The position numbers were made by a program, and so were the translations under genes. The notes beneath the pieces were generated by a model. It was not told the DNA's origin. It ran no database searches and worked only from the letters and a program-made list of their open reading frames with translations. Shown here one piece after another: positions 22,561 to 34,200 of a stretch of DNA of 64,000 bases (its first letter is position 1; each line of letters starts with the position of its first letter). The stretch covers positions 62,001 to 126,000 of the forward strand of contig JAIFAC010000225.1 in NCBI GenBank assembly GCA_026545765.1. The letters run 5' to 3'. The stretch is from Plantago major. Its lineage: Eukaryota; Streptophyta; Magnoliopsida; Lamiales; Plantaginaceae.

Positions 22561-23126
22561 ACGAAAATATATATAGATGAAAAGTTCTAGATCTACAATT
22601 TTTCGAACTTGATTTTTTCAGATCTATATGGATTCAAAGTTATTTTATCATTCGAAACATGAATAAACTATGTATCAGTATGTAATCAATCATAATATCA
22701 ACTATATAGCTTGATTTCTCGATCAAATCGGTTGAAAACGTTGAAAAAAATCACAAATTCGTTCGAATCATGTCTAACCTTTTTTGTCGTTCATTTTTTC
22801 TGCAGATTCCTGAAGAAATAGCAACTAACATTGCCGATCGATCGATTGTAGCATTTTTCCGGTGAATTCACGGTTGAATCGAGCTTTTTCTCTTGAGAAT
22901 TTAGAGAGAGAAAGTAGTGAGAGAAAGAAGCACAGATGTAAATGGCGATTTGTGATTATTTCTGCTGGTTTCTAGCATATATATAACGACCCGTATCATA
23001 GACGGTCCGACCCACCTTCTTGCCCTTTCTTGGGTTGGGGGTGTTTTTGGCAAGTGGTTTTTTATTGGGGTTGATATGTAATATATATAAACTATGTTTC
23101 TATGTCTCTATCTACAGTGTGTTTCT

Positions 23127-23127
<1 letters not shown>
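22561..23127. other. Flank right of the fold-back block
   Basis: AT-rich DNA with no supportable gene. A short imperfect inverted repeat occurs near 22986 (GACCCGTATCATAGACGGTC). It may be a terminal structure of the adjacent element, but no partner was identified. Confidence 0.35.

Positions 23128-23186
<59 letters not shown>
23128..23186. repeat. (TA)n microsatellite
   Basis: About 28 TA units, interrupted once by a C near its start. It mirrors the (TA)n tract at 19183 on the other side of the fold-back block. Confidence 0.95.
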
Positions 23187-23189
<3 letters not shown>

Positions 23190-23199
23190 GAACTCGAGT

Positions 23200-23216
23200 C
23201 ACACGCGTAGCGTGTG
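23200..23216. other. CACACGC-GTA-GCGTGTG hairpin (possible Helitron end)
   Basis: A perfect inverted repeat with 7-bp arms and a 3-bp loop, GC-rich in AT-rich surroundings. Short GC-rich hairpins of this look stand just inside Helitron 3' ends. The expected CTRR terminus is not clearly present on either side, so the identification is tentative. Confidence 0.3.
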
Positions 23217-23984
23217 AAGCGTTATATAGATCAACTTAGAGAAAAATTGATTGTGGCAAATATATCCTAACCATGTCCATTGTATGTCCATGTGGCTTGT
23301 TTATCGTCATTACAAATCATAACCTTGGAAACTATTCCCTCTTGAAAGGTATTGGACATTTTAGACCGTCGTTCGATTTCAGGGATATTCTCGGTATTAC
23401 AACATACTTTCCCCAGTGTTCGCACCGATAATTCTTTTTCCGAGCTCATTTACTAATGTAATATCTTCTTGCTATATACATACTTGTCTCGTTAGATGTT
23501 TCTTCCACGTTTATTTACACTTCCTTAAGAACAAAGTTTTTGGATTTTATATATGAAGAGAAGGATATGATAAAGAGGTAAGTTGAATTTGTTTTTAAGT
23601 TGTTGTGTTCAACATCCTCTCATGATCTGAAGTGGCTTCATCAAATTACGGTAAGAATTTGTATAAAACGCTATGCGTGTTTTCATATTCTATACTGACG
23701 TTATGTTTCCTTATACTACCTCGTTTTCCATGTCATCAAAATTTGTGATTAAGACACCCTTCTGAGACCTTCATGGCTCTTATTAATAGTTGTAATTTTT
23801 ACTTACGACTCTTATTAACATGATACGACTCGTTTTAGAAGTAACAATTGAATCAAACCCCTCATAGTGATAACACCATGTTTAAGCTAGTGAATCAGTT
23901 ACCATTAACCGACTATGTGTGATCCACATTTATAGTTTGTGCTAATTATGATAATCATATACAAAGCTAAAGTCAATAAATTAT

Positions 23985-24229
23985 GAGTAAGTCTTCTGAG
24001 AGACGGTCTCTAGATAATTTGTTTAGAGACAGACCTATATTGTCGAGAAAATCATCAATGTTATTAATCAAAACACATATGTTCTCAACATTGGTGTTTT
24101 TTCATATTACATGAAGACTTATTTCGTTAATAATATAGATGTTTTGATTAATAACATGGATGATTTTATTGATAACAAATACCATCTCTAGATAAGTTAT
24201 ATAGAGATCGTCTCTCATGAGACTTTGTG
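23985..24229. mobile_element. Mutator-type MITE with 9-bp target duplication
   Basis: 245 bp with terminal inverted repeats: AAGTCTTCTGAGAGACGG on the left and, inverted, AAGTCTCATGAGAGACG on the right, extending to about 45 bp each. The element is flanked by ATAAATTAT at 23976-23984 and again at 24230-24238. A 9-bp duplication is the hallmark of Mutator-like elements. It has no coding capacity. The interior repeats words such as ATCAATGTTATTAATC in opposite directions. Confidence 0.8.
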
Positions 24230-24238
24230 ATAAATTAT

Positions 24239-25854
24239 ACACGGTACTTAGAAATTAAACACTACAATAAAATTTGCAGATAGACTAAAATCCACTAAAT
24301 TGGTCAGACAAATTGCTCATCGAAATAAAGAGTAGAAAACTTGGGTAAAGACCATGATTCTATCCGTTTTCACATAACTATGCTAAAATTCAGTTTCAAA
24401 TCCACTCCCAAACAGTCAATATTTCATTCACAAGTCACAACAGATCTATATGACCATTGTGCAAAAAATGCACTACTCTCTAAGAAAAGAAAGGGGAATC
24501 AAATTTGCTATCTTGACACACACATATGAAATACAGAAGAAAACTTGCTAGCTAGATTGATGCTTATATACTTTCTTGGTTAATCAATTCTTTCAAGAAT
24601 CAAGAAATCTTAATAAGGGGTAATGCTGAGTTGAATGGGGTATACGATGAGATAAAAAATTGCATAAAAAATAGGAAGCACATTCCTCCAGCACTATCGT
24701 CATATATGCAAACCATCGACAAATTCAATTCTCATAAAATTCAAGTTTCCAGATCGATCTACATATACTATTGGCAAATTCAATTCTCATAAAAGTCGAG
24801 CTTCAGATTTACTCGTTCGAATTGATTACACTGAATTACACACACCATTGTTGTGTCGAGACTGAGAGCATTTCATTGAACAGATTGCTCAAGAAAATTG
24901 AATCTTTGCGTTGCCAAGTCCATTATTTATGGAAGAAATAGAGCTGGTGCTCCTTCAACTCACCGAGTCCGATCTCCAACATCTCCTGAAAAACCTTCTT
25001 CTCTGCCGTCCAATCAACGACTCGCTAAGTTTATTGAGTTACCGAAACTCAGGCGCTCCAATTCAACTCACCGAGTATCCTTGTCCACCGGTACTCTGTT
25101 GTCCAATTGGCTCATGGACCAATTTGTCTCCAAATCTCACATAATTAATATCTACATGATGCAGGGAGCAAGACAAATAAATTCATAAACTTAATTTACC
25201 AAGAAAGTATGTCAGAAAGATGAAGCAGTCGGTGGATCCAAGTAGATGAGAATCGTGAATTGGAAAGAGACGGGATAAAATGAGCTTCCATCGAGGTTTA
25301 AGATATGTCGATCGGTATTTGACGATTTAGATTTTATGGCGTTTAATACACGCGCCTAATTGGTGAGAGTGGTCTTTTCCTCTGTTCTCTTCAATTGTAC
25401 CGTGATTTATGAAATTGAACTTCAATTGTAGTTTTCCCACGCACCCAGATTATTATACTACTTTAATTTAGTAAAAATAATACATTTTCAAGCTCTCTAA
25501 GCATAGCCATGTGTCATGCTGACGTGACACTATCGATCATTCCTATTGGTTAGCTTTTCCCAAAGTGTATTTTAATTGATTGTTAGAATTTTAAATTTGA
25601 CATGTTGTATGTGGAACATTTTATGTAGTTAAGATGTAGTGCACAATATAACTATCATGATTTATTTTTAGTATGTTCAATCCATATGTAATTTTTATTT
25701 AATCCCATATATATTTATCTACAAAACTCCGAAAATTATTTTGAACATATATATAGATTCACCGCGACAAGACGAATCCATAGACACCAACCTTGAATAT
25801 TTTATTAATGGGAAAATTACACCTAACTTCGATAAACACACTTAATTCATCTGG
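24239..25854. other. AT-rich region without a supportable gene
   Basis: The ORFs at 24341, 24898 and 24911 have no recognisable motif. A word AACTCACCGAGT occurs twice near 24958 and 25065. Segments around 24720-24790 repeat CAAATTCAATTCTCATAAAA. Nothing else can be supported. Confidence 0.5.
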
Positions 25855-25983
25855 GGCCATAACATTTATCAATAACAGATTGGTCCCTAAACAATTATAT
25901 ATTGATCCAAAAAATGGATCTTTAGGGACCAATATGTAATTGTTAAGGGACCAATCTGTTATTGTTGAAATGTCAGGGGTCCC
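25855..25983. mobile_element. Fold-back MITE, ~130 bp
   Basis: Two arms of about 55 bp in inverted orientation share ATAACAGATTGGTCCCT and AACAATTA-ATATTG-GTCC. They meet at a short centre (AAAAAATGGATCTTTA). The shared phrases can form a nearly complete hairpin. No coding capacity and no target duplication were established. Confidence 0.7.
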
Positions 25984-26122
25984 GATGTTATTACAAAATT
26001 TATTAGAGGGATCAAATGTAATTAAATTATTTATTTATTAAATTAAACATTATGCAGGTTTGTTAAATGATATAAATTGAAATAATAAAAGTTTAAAAAT
26101 AGAGAATTTATGCAATACTTAA

Positions 26123-26160
26123 TACTCCCTCCATTTATCAAATAAATCAATATTTATTTA
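26123..26160. mobile_element. Stowaway-like MITE end
   Basis: TACTCCCTCCATTTAT matches the usual Stowaway terminus (CTCCCTCC after a TA target). The matching inverted end is not seen within the next kilobase, so this is a truncated or decayed copy. Confidence 0.35.
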
Positions 26161-26484
26161 GGAGTCCGATTACAATGGACACTTAAAAAATTAGCAATAA
26201 AATAACGTATTGGATCAAATAAAAACTATCATCTTGTCAACATTTACGTGAATTCTCACACGTTTTCTACTTTTTACTCATTATTTATTCAAATATTACC
26301 TTCTACTCTTATATACTCTACTCACTATATGGAACATTTTGAATATAAATTTCAATTTATGTATGTTGATGAATTTTTTATGATTGATATTAACTTTATT
26401 AGATTATTCATGCATTAATATTTTAAGGATGATTAAGATAAGTAGAGTCTGTAAAAGATCTTTAGGTGTTGCATAGCCAACTGT

Positions 26485-26662
26485 TGCAGCAGCTTGGTTG
26501 CCGCCTGATCTTGGTATCATATTAACTAATTTTGATGCTACGGTTGAGTACGTAGAGTCTACATAGGGGTGGTATAGATGTTGTTGTTAGGGATCAACGG
26601 GGCCAATGTTATTGCTTGGCATCAAAATTTGGGTCTTATGATTTTTTCTAGAAGGTGCGGAA
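26485..26662 (+). pseudogene. LINE RNase H-like fragment, frameshifted
   Basis: One frame reads AAWLPPDLGIILTNFDATVE (26490 onward) up to a TAG at about 26563. A second frame continues GGIDVVVRDQRGQCYCLASK. Together they match the N-terminal half of the plant RVT_3 RNase H domain (W-x-PP-x-G...NFD and GG/RD-x-G motifs), broken by at least one frameshift. It is the complementary half to the LINE tail at 12220, but diverged and on a separate copy. No other LINE parts are visible nearby. Confidence 0.6.
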
Positions 26663-27584
26663 GGTTTAACCGGTAAATTAATAACTGAATTGGTTCAAAA
26701 TTCCGAGTAGCAACATGTAGTAATTAATTAAAGGGGATTTCTCTTTTGTGCTTAAATCTCTTAAATCAACATATTATAGATTTGCGTCTTTCTTTTTTAC
26801 ATTATAGAAGAAACCGATGCATTTGATGTAGAATTTTGTCCATTAGTAGTCGCTATGCTCTAATTTTATTTTTGATTTTTTCATGATCAATGTTTCGAAG
26901 CATTTTTTAATTACATATTTAATTTCAAACAACAACACTTAGATGTTGAAATTTTTCCTATATTCTCAATCATTTTTATTTGTGAAACGCGACGCATGAT
27001 TGTAAGCTTTTTTTTATTTGATAAACATGCATATATAGTTCTTCTTGCTTGGAATTGGTTACATTTGAAAACTCATGATGGATAACAAATCGTCTAAATC
27101 GAATAAACGTTTACGTTCTCAAGGTCAGACTTCACGAGATGGAATAAATTTGAATGATAGTGGAAAGGTTTAAAACTATACTATTTTGAAAATATATTAT
27201 ACATGTATTAGTTGTTTATGAAATAGGTACTCAGTTCATATAATTGTTCTATCATCCGTGCATACAATAAAATCTTCGCATTTATTTCAATAGATGAAAA
27301 ATAGACAAGGAAGTCAATAAACGAAAAGGTACTTATTGATCTAAGATAGGTGGCTAAAATGATCACAAAATTGGCTTGCTCTAGCCCAACGAAGGACAAA
27401 CTCCAAAAATGCGCCAAATGTTACATATATGAGTATATCGATATTTAGATAACTATTGTGAGTAAGATGCCAATTTGTTATTCAACGGAAATTCTTAGCT
27501 TTCCGAATATAAGATAGGAAGAATGAAGGTCATCAACGCATTCTTAGCAGGACGTCATTATTATAATTCATTGTTGATTTTACA
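26663..27584. other. AT-rich region before the Helitron fragments
   Basis: A short frame at 27079-27171 (MDNKSSKSNKRLRSQGQTSR) is basic and could be the start of an element protein, but it has no recognisable domain. Nothing else can be supported. Confidence 0.35.
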
Positions 27585-28318
27585 GGAGATATTATACTTG
27601 GAGGACTTTATGCTCCGTTTTGAGAGCTAGAGGAGATATAGTTCTCCCAATGACTTCCATCGGTATCATATCATTGATGCTTTCAATGGTCCGAACTGCT
27701 CAATCAAGATTCGATATACCATTGAAGATCAATTTAGATTCGGTATGCAATAAGATTAAGCGTAATTCTGATGCAACCTGTCTACTCAAGGAAACGAATG
27801 TTATTATATGGGATGGGGCTACAGTGGCCAATATGCATTGTTTTGAAGCAATTGATAGGAGTTTGGGGGATTTTATGCATCGACCAGCCACACCATCCGG
27901 GGGTTTGGTTATTATATTTGGTGGAAACTTCAGATACTGTCAGTGGTTCTGTGAGGGCCTAGATCTGACATTGTTAATGCAACAATATGCTTATCTAAAA
28001 TTTGGAATTCGTGTGAGGTCCTCAGACTTACAAAGAACATGTGCCTGCAGGTAACTAATTTTGATTTTGGTAATTTGTATCCTTCTTTATATTCTGTTAA
28101 GTGTGTTTTGAGTTTTTTAAGCTAATAAGTTAACAACTGAGATTCATGAGACGATAGAATCCGCAAAGTGTATACTACGGGTTGGTGATGGAGTTGTCGG
28201 CGGTGATAATGATAGTGAGGTTGATATCAAGATGCCAGAGGACATTCTTTTTCAAGAAGTAAGTGATCCTATTCTAACCATTGTCCAAAGCACATATATG
28301 TACTTACTTGAGCAGTAA
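27585..28318 (+). pseudogene. Helitron PIF1-like helicase fragment 1
   Basis: The frame YTWRTLCSVLRARGDIVLP continues through TAQSRFDIPL, LLKETNVIIWDGATVANMHC (Walker B region; the usual DEA is DGA here) and GGLVIIFGGNFRY (GGDFRQ motif, also altered). It ends near 28051 at a possible intron donor (CAG|GTAACT). It resumes at about 28139 with ETIESAKCILRVGDGVVGGD and DIKMPEDILF, which come next in Helitron helicases, and stops at 28316-28318. The Rep/HUH nuclease part is absent. The changed catalytic residues and missing parts mark a dead copy. A host PIF1 gene is less likely because the order and wording match the Helitron branch. Confidence 0.75.
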
Positions 28319-28582
28319 GATTATGCCTGATTCTGATGTAACCTGTCTACTCAAAGAAACAAAGCTTATTATATGGGACGAGGCTACAATGATCAATACG
28401 CATTGTTTTGAAGCGTGTGATAGGAGTTTGAGAAATGTTATGCATCGACTAGCCACACAATTCGGTGGTTTGATTAAAAATTTGGCGGAGCCTTTAGACA
28501 GATACTACCAGTGGTTCCGCGAGGGTCTCGATATGTCATTGTCTATACTCACAATTGACCGATGGATAACTTGCCATATATG
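28319..28582 (+). pseudogene. Helitron helicase fragment 2 (repeat of the Walker B part)
   Basis: Directly after fragment 1 a second copy reads DSDVTCLLKETKLIIWDEAT and then HCFEACDRSLRNVMHRLATQ. It repeats residues already encoded at about 27765-27900 and here keeps the expected DEA of Walker B. It ends YQWFREGLDMSLS near 28540, paralleling FCEGLDLT of fragment 1. A partial tandem duplication or two neighbouring insertions would explain it. Confidence 0.7.
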
Positions 28583-28627
28583 AAATTATGTATATTGTCG
28601 ATGGTCAAAATGACGAAGTGTTCTTCT

Positions 28628-28775
28628 TATAAATCTACGGAGGGGCCACAAAAACCTTTTTTTTGAGAACGATGTGCTATGGTTTGAGGGCCAGAAAAGA
28701 TATTGTACTTCCAGTTGCGTTAAGTGGGATTGCATCACTCCTTTATAAAGGTTTAGAATACCATTGCAAATCAAA
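28628..28775 (+). pseudogene. Helitron helicase fragment 3 (Walker A part)
   Basis: The frames here read YGGATKTFF, then CYGLRARKDIVLPVALSGIA and SLL. They resemble the Walker A (GGTGKTF) and following segment that should stand before fragment 1, so the helicase order is scrambled. The copy is frameshifted. Element B's Copia sequence begins within the next ~10 bp. Confidence 0.6.
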
Positions 28776-28785
28776 ACCCATTATG

Positions 28786-30468
28786 AAATAGATAAGAAAT
28801 CATCCTGCAAAGGATGTGATCGGTCCGTTAAACCAAGGAGTTAGAACTAGAAGAGCAATCGCTGAAAATGCAAATTGTCTCTATGGATGTTTCATCTCAA
28901 ATATTGAACCTAAAACTATAGAAGAAGCATTGAAAGATCAAGATTGGATCTCTGCAATGCAAGAAGAATTGGATCAATTTGAGAGAAACAAAGTCTGGAA
29001 AATGGTTCCATTTGTTGACGGAATATCTGTAATTGGAACCAAGTGGGTTTTCAGAAACAAAATGAATGAGTTTGGTGAAATAACCAAAAACAAAGCAAGG
29101 CTGGTTGCCAAGGGATTCACCCAGACTGAAGGACTAGATTTTGATGAATCTTATGCACCAGTTGCAAGATTAGATGCAATAAGACTATTTCTAGCCTTTG
29201 CAGCTCATAATGACTTTACAGTTTATCAAATGGATGTGAAGAGTGCATTCCTAAATGGTGAACTTGCTGAGGAAGTCTATGTTGAGCAACCACCAGGCTT
29301 TGAAGTTTCCTCAGAAAGTAGGATAGTCTATAAGCTTCGTAAAGCTCAGATGGATCAAACAAGCTCCAAGAGCATGGTATGATACATTGGCCAATTACCT
29401 ACTAGAAAGTGGTTTCAAGAAAGGAGGTGTTGATAAAACACTCTTCACATTGAACCATGATGGGAAACTACTTTTAGTTCAAGTATATGTTGATGACATT
29501 ATTTGGATCTAAAGACAAGCAACTTTGTGAAGACTTTGCTGAACTCATGAAATGCAAATTTGAGATGAGCATGATGGGAGAATTGAATTACTTCCTAGGG
29601 CTGCAAGTCAAGCAACTCAATGATGGAATATTCATTAGTCAAACAAAGTATGCAAAGGACATGCTCAACAAGTTTAATCTAAAGCCTTCTGAAAAGAATG
29701 CTAAGATACCTATGAGCATTGGAACCAAAATGACCTATACTGAATCTGACAAGAGTGTTGAAGAACACAAGTATAGGAAATTGATTGGGTCTCTACTGTA
29801 CCTCACTGCAAGTAGACCTGATATTCAATATGCAGTTGGAGTGTGCTAGATTTCAGACAAATCCAATGCAATCACATTACAACATTGCTATGAAAATATT
29901 AAGGTATGTAAAGGGTACTGTAGAAGTTGGATTGTGGTATCCAAAAGACAGTGGATTGAGTTTGGTTGGCTATTCAGATGCTGACTATGCTGGATCATTG
30001 CTTGATAGAAAAAGCACCTCAGGAACTTGTCAATTTCTTGGTGCCAGATTGATATCATGGTTCAGCAAGAAACAAAACTCAATTGCTACATCTACCACAG
30101 AGGCTGAATATATTGCTGCTGGGTGTTGTGCTTCACAAATATTGTGGATACAACAACAACTCAGAGACTATGGACTCAATGAAGAGAAAACTCCTATTTT
30201 CTGTGACAACACAAGTGCTATTGCCATAACTCAGAATCCTAAGTTCCATGCAAGAACAAAGCACATTGATGTTAGACACCACTTCATTAGAGACCATGTT
30301 GAAAAAGGCAATATAGAGATACTCAAGATTGGCACTGAAGACCAACTTGCAGATATCTTCACTAAGCCACTACAAGAAAGTAGATTCTTAGCCTTAAGAC
30401 ATAGTCTTGGACTAATGGAGCTACCAAAGAATCGAAAAGTTCAGATATCTGAAGAAGATATCAAATGA
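28786..30468 (+). pseudogene. Copia reverse transcriptase-RNase H of element B (fossil)
   Basis: The Copia RT (RVT_2) is recognised by [58 protein letters not shown] and the YVDD-box region. The RNase H follows with YSDADYAGSLLDRKSTSG, ATSTTEAEYIAAG and DNTSAI, ending HSLGLMELPKNRK. These carry the polymerase and RNA-degrading activities of Ty1/Copia elements. The region holds a few breaks, so it is treated as a fossil. It is the plus-strand paralogue of 44138-45650 in element C. Confidence 0.88.
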
Positions 30469-30480
30469 GGGAAAAGAGGA

Positions 30481-30560
30481 ATCTGGAACGGGTATCCAGA
30501 AAACAAGGTATCTGGAACGAGTATCCAGAAAAGAGGAATCTGGAACGGGTATCCAGAAAC
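30481..30560 (+). repeat. Three tandem copies of a ~28-bp unit in element B spacer
   Basis: The unit, built on TCTGGAACGGGTATCCAGAA, repeats at about 30481, 30510 and 30538. Each unit contains a short inverted repeat (TCTGGA / TCCAGA). It lies just after the RNase H end. A related cluster exists inverted near 43890-43990 in element C. Confidence 0.85.
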
Positions 30561-31249
30561 TAAAGGCTAAAGGGTAAAATGGCTATTTGAAGATTTTTGA
30601 GACAGGCACTCAGATATCTAGATCACTCAGTGAGGGGGAACACAAAAGAGAATAGTACAACTGTCTGCAGTCAACTACTCTCTTGAAATTTGTATCATTT
30701 CTATCTTTGTGTAAAACTTGGATGACATCGAGTGTGAGATAGACTCAGATGCAAACAGTGTTCTAAGTCACACAGAAATGTGATTCAGATAGCAAATCGC
30801 CAAAATTCATTAATTGGGCACAATTACAATTGCTGATTGTGATCATTGCTGAAGAAGCAATATTGACTCTTGATGAAATGGACGTTTGATCTTAATGGAA
30901 GAGATTATTTCTCTGTAAAATAGTGGACTGTAAAAACTCAGACGTGGGCCACTAAGCATTTAATATCAAACAAACTTTTACCCACGCCTATCTGCAAGTA
31001 CACAGATACTTACACACAAAATTAATTTGTATGTATATGTCTGTTGAGATTACATTGCTATATATATAGGATTTTGGCAAAAGAATTCACTTTCGCCTAA
31101 TCCAACATTCAGACTTGCACAAGAATAGCAAAAATATTTCTTCAACTTCTCTGCAAATCTCTGTTCCTCAATTAGTTTTTCTGCAAAGAATCACTAATCT
31201 CTCACCCTAATCTCTTACAGACTTTCGAAAACTTACACTATATAAAGAG

Positions 31250-34200
31250 ATGGCTCCAAAACGTGCTTCTACCCAGAAATCCCAATCTACTACCACTGGT
31301 ACTGCTGAAAAGCAAGCACCCAAGTTGGTAGTTGTAAACAATCGGTTGGTAGGAGACTTTAATCCTGGTCATTGGACTTCAAATCACAGGATGATTTGGG
31401 GTGGTGCCATGATTGAGGAATACCTCACGGCTGCAATTGAAAACCAAGCCGATAGGAAGCTAATTCTTGACATGCTTGAAAAGACACAAATCAAGGGTTT
31501 CCTGTCTGCTACTCCCAGTAGAGTTTCTTCACTAGATGTGTTAGAATTCTACAACAACTCCAGGATTATTTCCTATGAAACAGTGTCTATCAAAACAAAG
31601 GTCCAAGGAAAGGAAATCCTTGTGGACTTAACAACTTTCTGTAAGTTGTTTGAACTTCAAAATCTTGGAAAGGATTTTGAAATAAACACCAAGGATGATG
31701 ATCTCCTTGAAGGTGTAAAGAAGCTGTACAGTGACGTGTGTGATCTTGAAAAACCAGATACACCCACTGATTTCAAACTTGCTGACATCAGAACCAGACC
31801 TCTGTTGGTTCACTGGGATGTGTTGGCATGCATTCTTCACAGATGCTTTGATGGTCTAAAGGAGGTGCTGACCAGATAAGCCAAGAACGCTGGATGATGA
31901 TGTTCTTGTTGCAACAACAAGTCAAAAGGCTGGAAAACCCTTTCAACTGGGGAAAGTACGCCGTTTGTGAAGAAGATTCAAGGCTTTGAGCCCAAAATCG
32001 TTAAGGGACTTGCTGAGCCAAAAGCCACAGTAAGCTATGGATTGAAAATATGCTACTTACTAGAGTGCCTTGGCATTGAGTTCAGAGAGACGGCAAACAT
32101 AGCCAACAATAACCTACTCTACAAATATGAGTATACGAACATGATGAAAAAGTTTACTGGATCTCAGAAAGGTTCCAAGAAGCGAAAAACTGAAAAGGTA
32201 TCTGAGGGAAAAGTTGCGACCAAAAAGCCCAGAACATCACGAAAGAAGTCTGCTGTCAAATCAGAAGACACACCCAATGTGGTTGTCGACTCTCAGATAT
32301 CTGCCGCCATTACTTATGAACTCATCAATGCTGCTAAGGAGAGCCTTGCTGATGAACTCATCAATGTTGCTAATAAGTGTAGTGGCAGGTACCAAGCCCT
32401 ATCTGCAGAAACCGCAGGGATTATGGACCAATCAGTTCCTAATGCTGATGAGAGCTCTAATGATGATGATGATGAGTTAGTTATCTCTCAAGTCCTACAG
32501 AAATCAAAGAGGGCTAAGGTTACTGAAAAAGTAACAAGTGTAGGTATCTGAAGAAGAACCTACACCACAGGTTGCTGAACAAGCACCTATTTCAAAGGTT
32601 GCTGAAGAAGCAACTGTGTCCAAAGTCACTGGACAAAACACACCATCAGAGCAAGTAACACTTAAGCTTATTGAAGATGCTCTGATGAGTGGCAACTTAG
32701 TGTTAGAGGATACTGCCATTGCCTCAACACTCAAAAGTCTGTCTCAAGCAGATCTGGATAGGCCCCATACAGCATCACCTTCTTCAACCAGATCAGAATC
32801 ACCACAACAACCACAACAGCCAATAGTGGATGATGTTGAGATGATACTTGAGTTACAACATGAGATACCAACATCTTTCCTTGCTGAAGAAAATCCTGTA
32901 AAAGAACAGGTTCCTCAACTCAATATGAGGGATCAAACTGAGGCATCTGCTCAGAATGATCAACTAGGGGAGGCAACTGAGTTGCACACTCAGGAAAGGT
33001 CTGAAGTACCTGAAACTTCAAACAAAGAAGCTGAAATGGAACAACAAGACCAACGCATGGAAGAATCACAAGTTCCAGAGACCAATCAGCCTGACATTGC
33101 TCAGGTAGCTGAATGATTTAACTCTCTACTTGTGATATTTTTGTATTTGTTAAATCTTGTTATTTAATGAAATTTCTTTGTTACAGACTGAATTAGAAAC
33201 ACAAGAACAAGAGGAAGCTGGAAAGCTTGCCTCAGAATCTAAGAAGGAGGCATCCATAGCCTCACCACTTAAGAAACGGGAGCCTGTCTCACAGGTAGAA
33301 GATAGTTAACATCTCGGATATGTGCTTTACTAATACTATAAAGTGTTTGTTTCTAATAGGCTCCAACTGAGAAGAAAAATGAAGAGACTGAAAAGTCTAT
33401 CTCTTCAGATAAGAATCCAGAGACTTCCAAGGTCTCTGAGGAACAAGTATCTGAACCTTCTGTAGAGAAGGTATTTTATTAAGATACCTATATTCTTCAA
33501 AGAGCAAATCTCTGATCATTTTTCTCAAACTAACACGTTCTACTTAACAGGTTCAAAAAGAAGTAGAAGTTGCTGGGGAATTGGCCGCTCAATCCCCACA
33601 ACAAATGGAAATTGATGAGGCATCAAAACCTTCATCACAAGAAAAACTTCCAGAGACTGCACAAGTCTCTGAGAGACAAGTATCTGAGCCTCCAACAGTG
33701 GAGGTAATTGACCTCTCAGATATCTGATTTGCCAATAAAATTTTTCTTGATAATATTTTCTAAGTGTTATGTTTCTAATCTCAGGTTCAAGCAGAAAGAA
33801 AGATAACTGAGGATCAGACTTCCCAGTCTCCTCCTCATATCCAGATATCTGAGACACCTGGAACCTCAGTAGTCAAGTCATCTGAGCCTGTCACACAGGT
33901 AACTCAGACACCTTTCTACTCTAAAGCCCAGATATCTACTATAGTTTTGAAATTAATTCATAACACTATCTTTCAAGCTTAAACAAGTGCCACTAAGGTC
34001 CCTGTTGATGAGAAAGAGGACCTGCTTCCTTTCTTCAAGGAACACACTTTGCTAAAGCATCTGAAATGCTTCAAGAAATGGCAAAATCTTCGATGCTCCG
34101 ATCTATCTGAGATCTTAAATGTGACTGATCACCACACCAGGAGAGCACGAGCCCTTGACTTGGAAAACTACGTCCATGCAATGTTCCCCACTGAACAATA

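Noticed and set aside
23267-23449. Minus-strand 60-residue ORF
   Set aside because: Short, without a motif, in AT-rich intergenic DNA.
24898-25188. Two overlapping ORFs between the MITE and the fold-back element
   Set aside because: Serine/proline-rich translations without a domain; coding evidence is absent.
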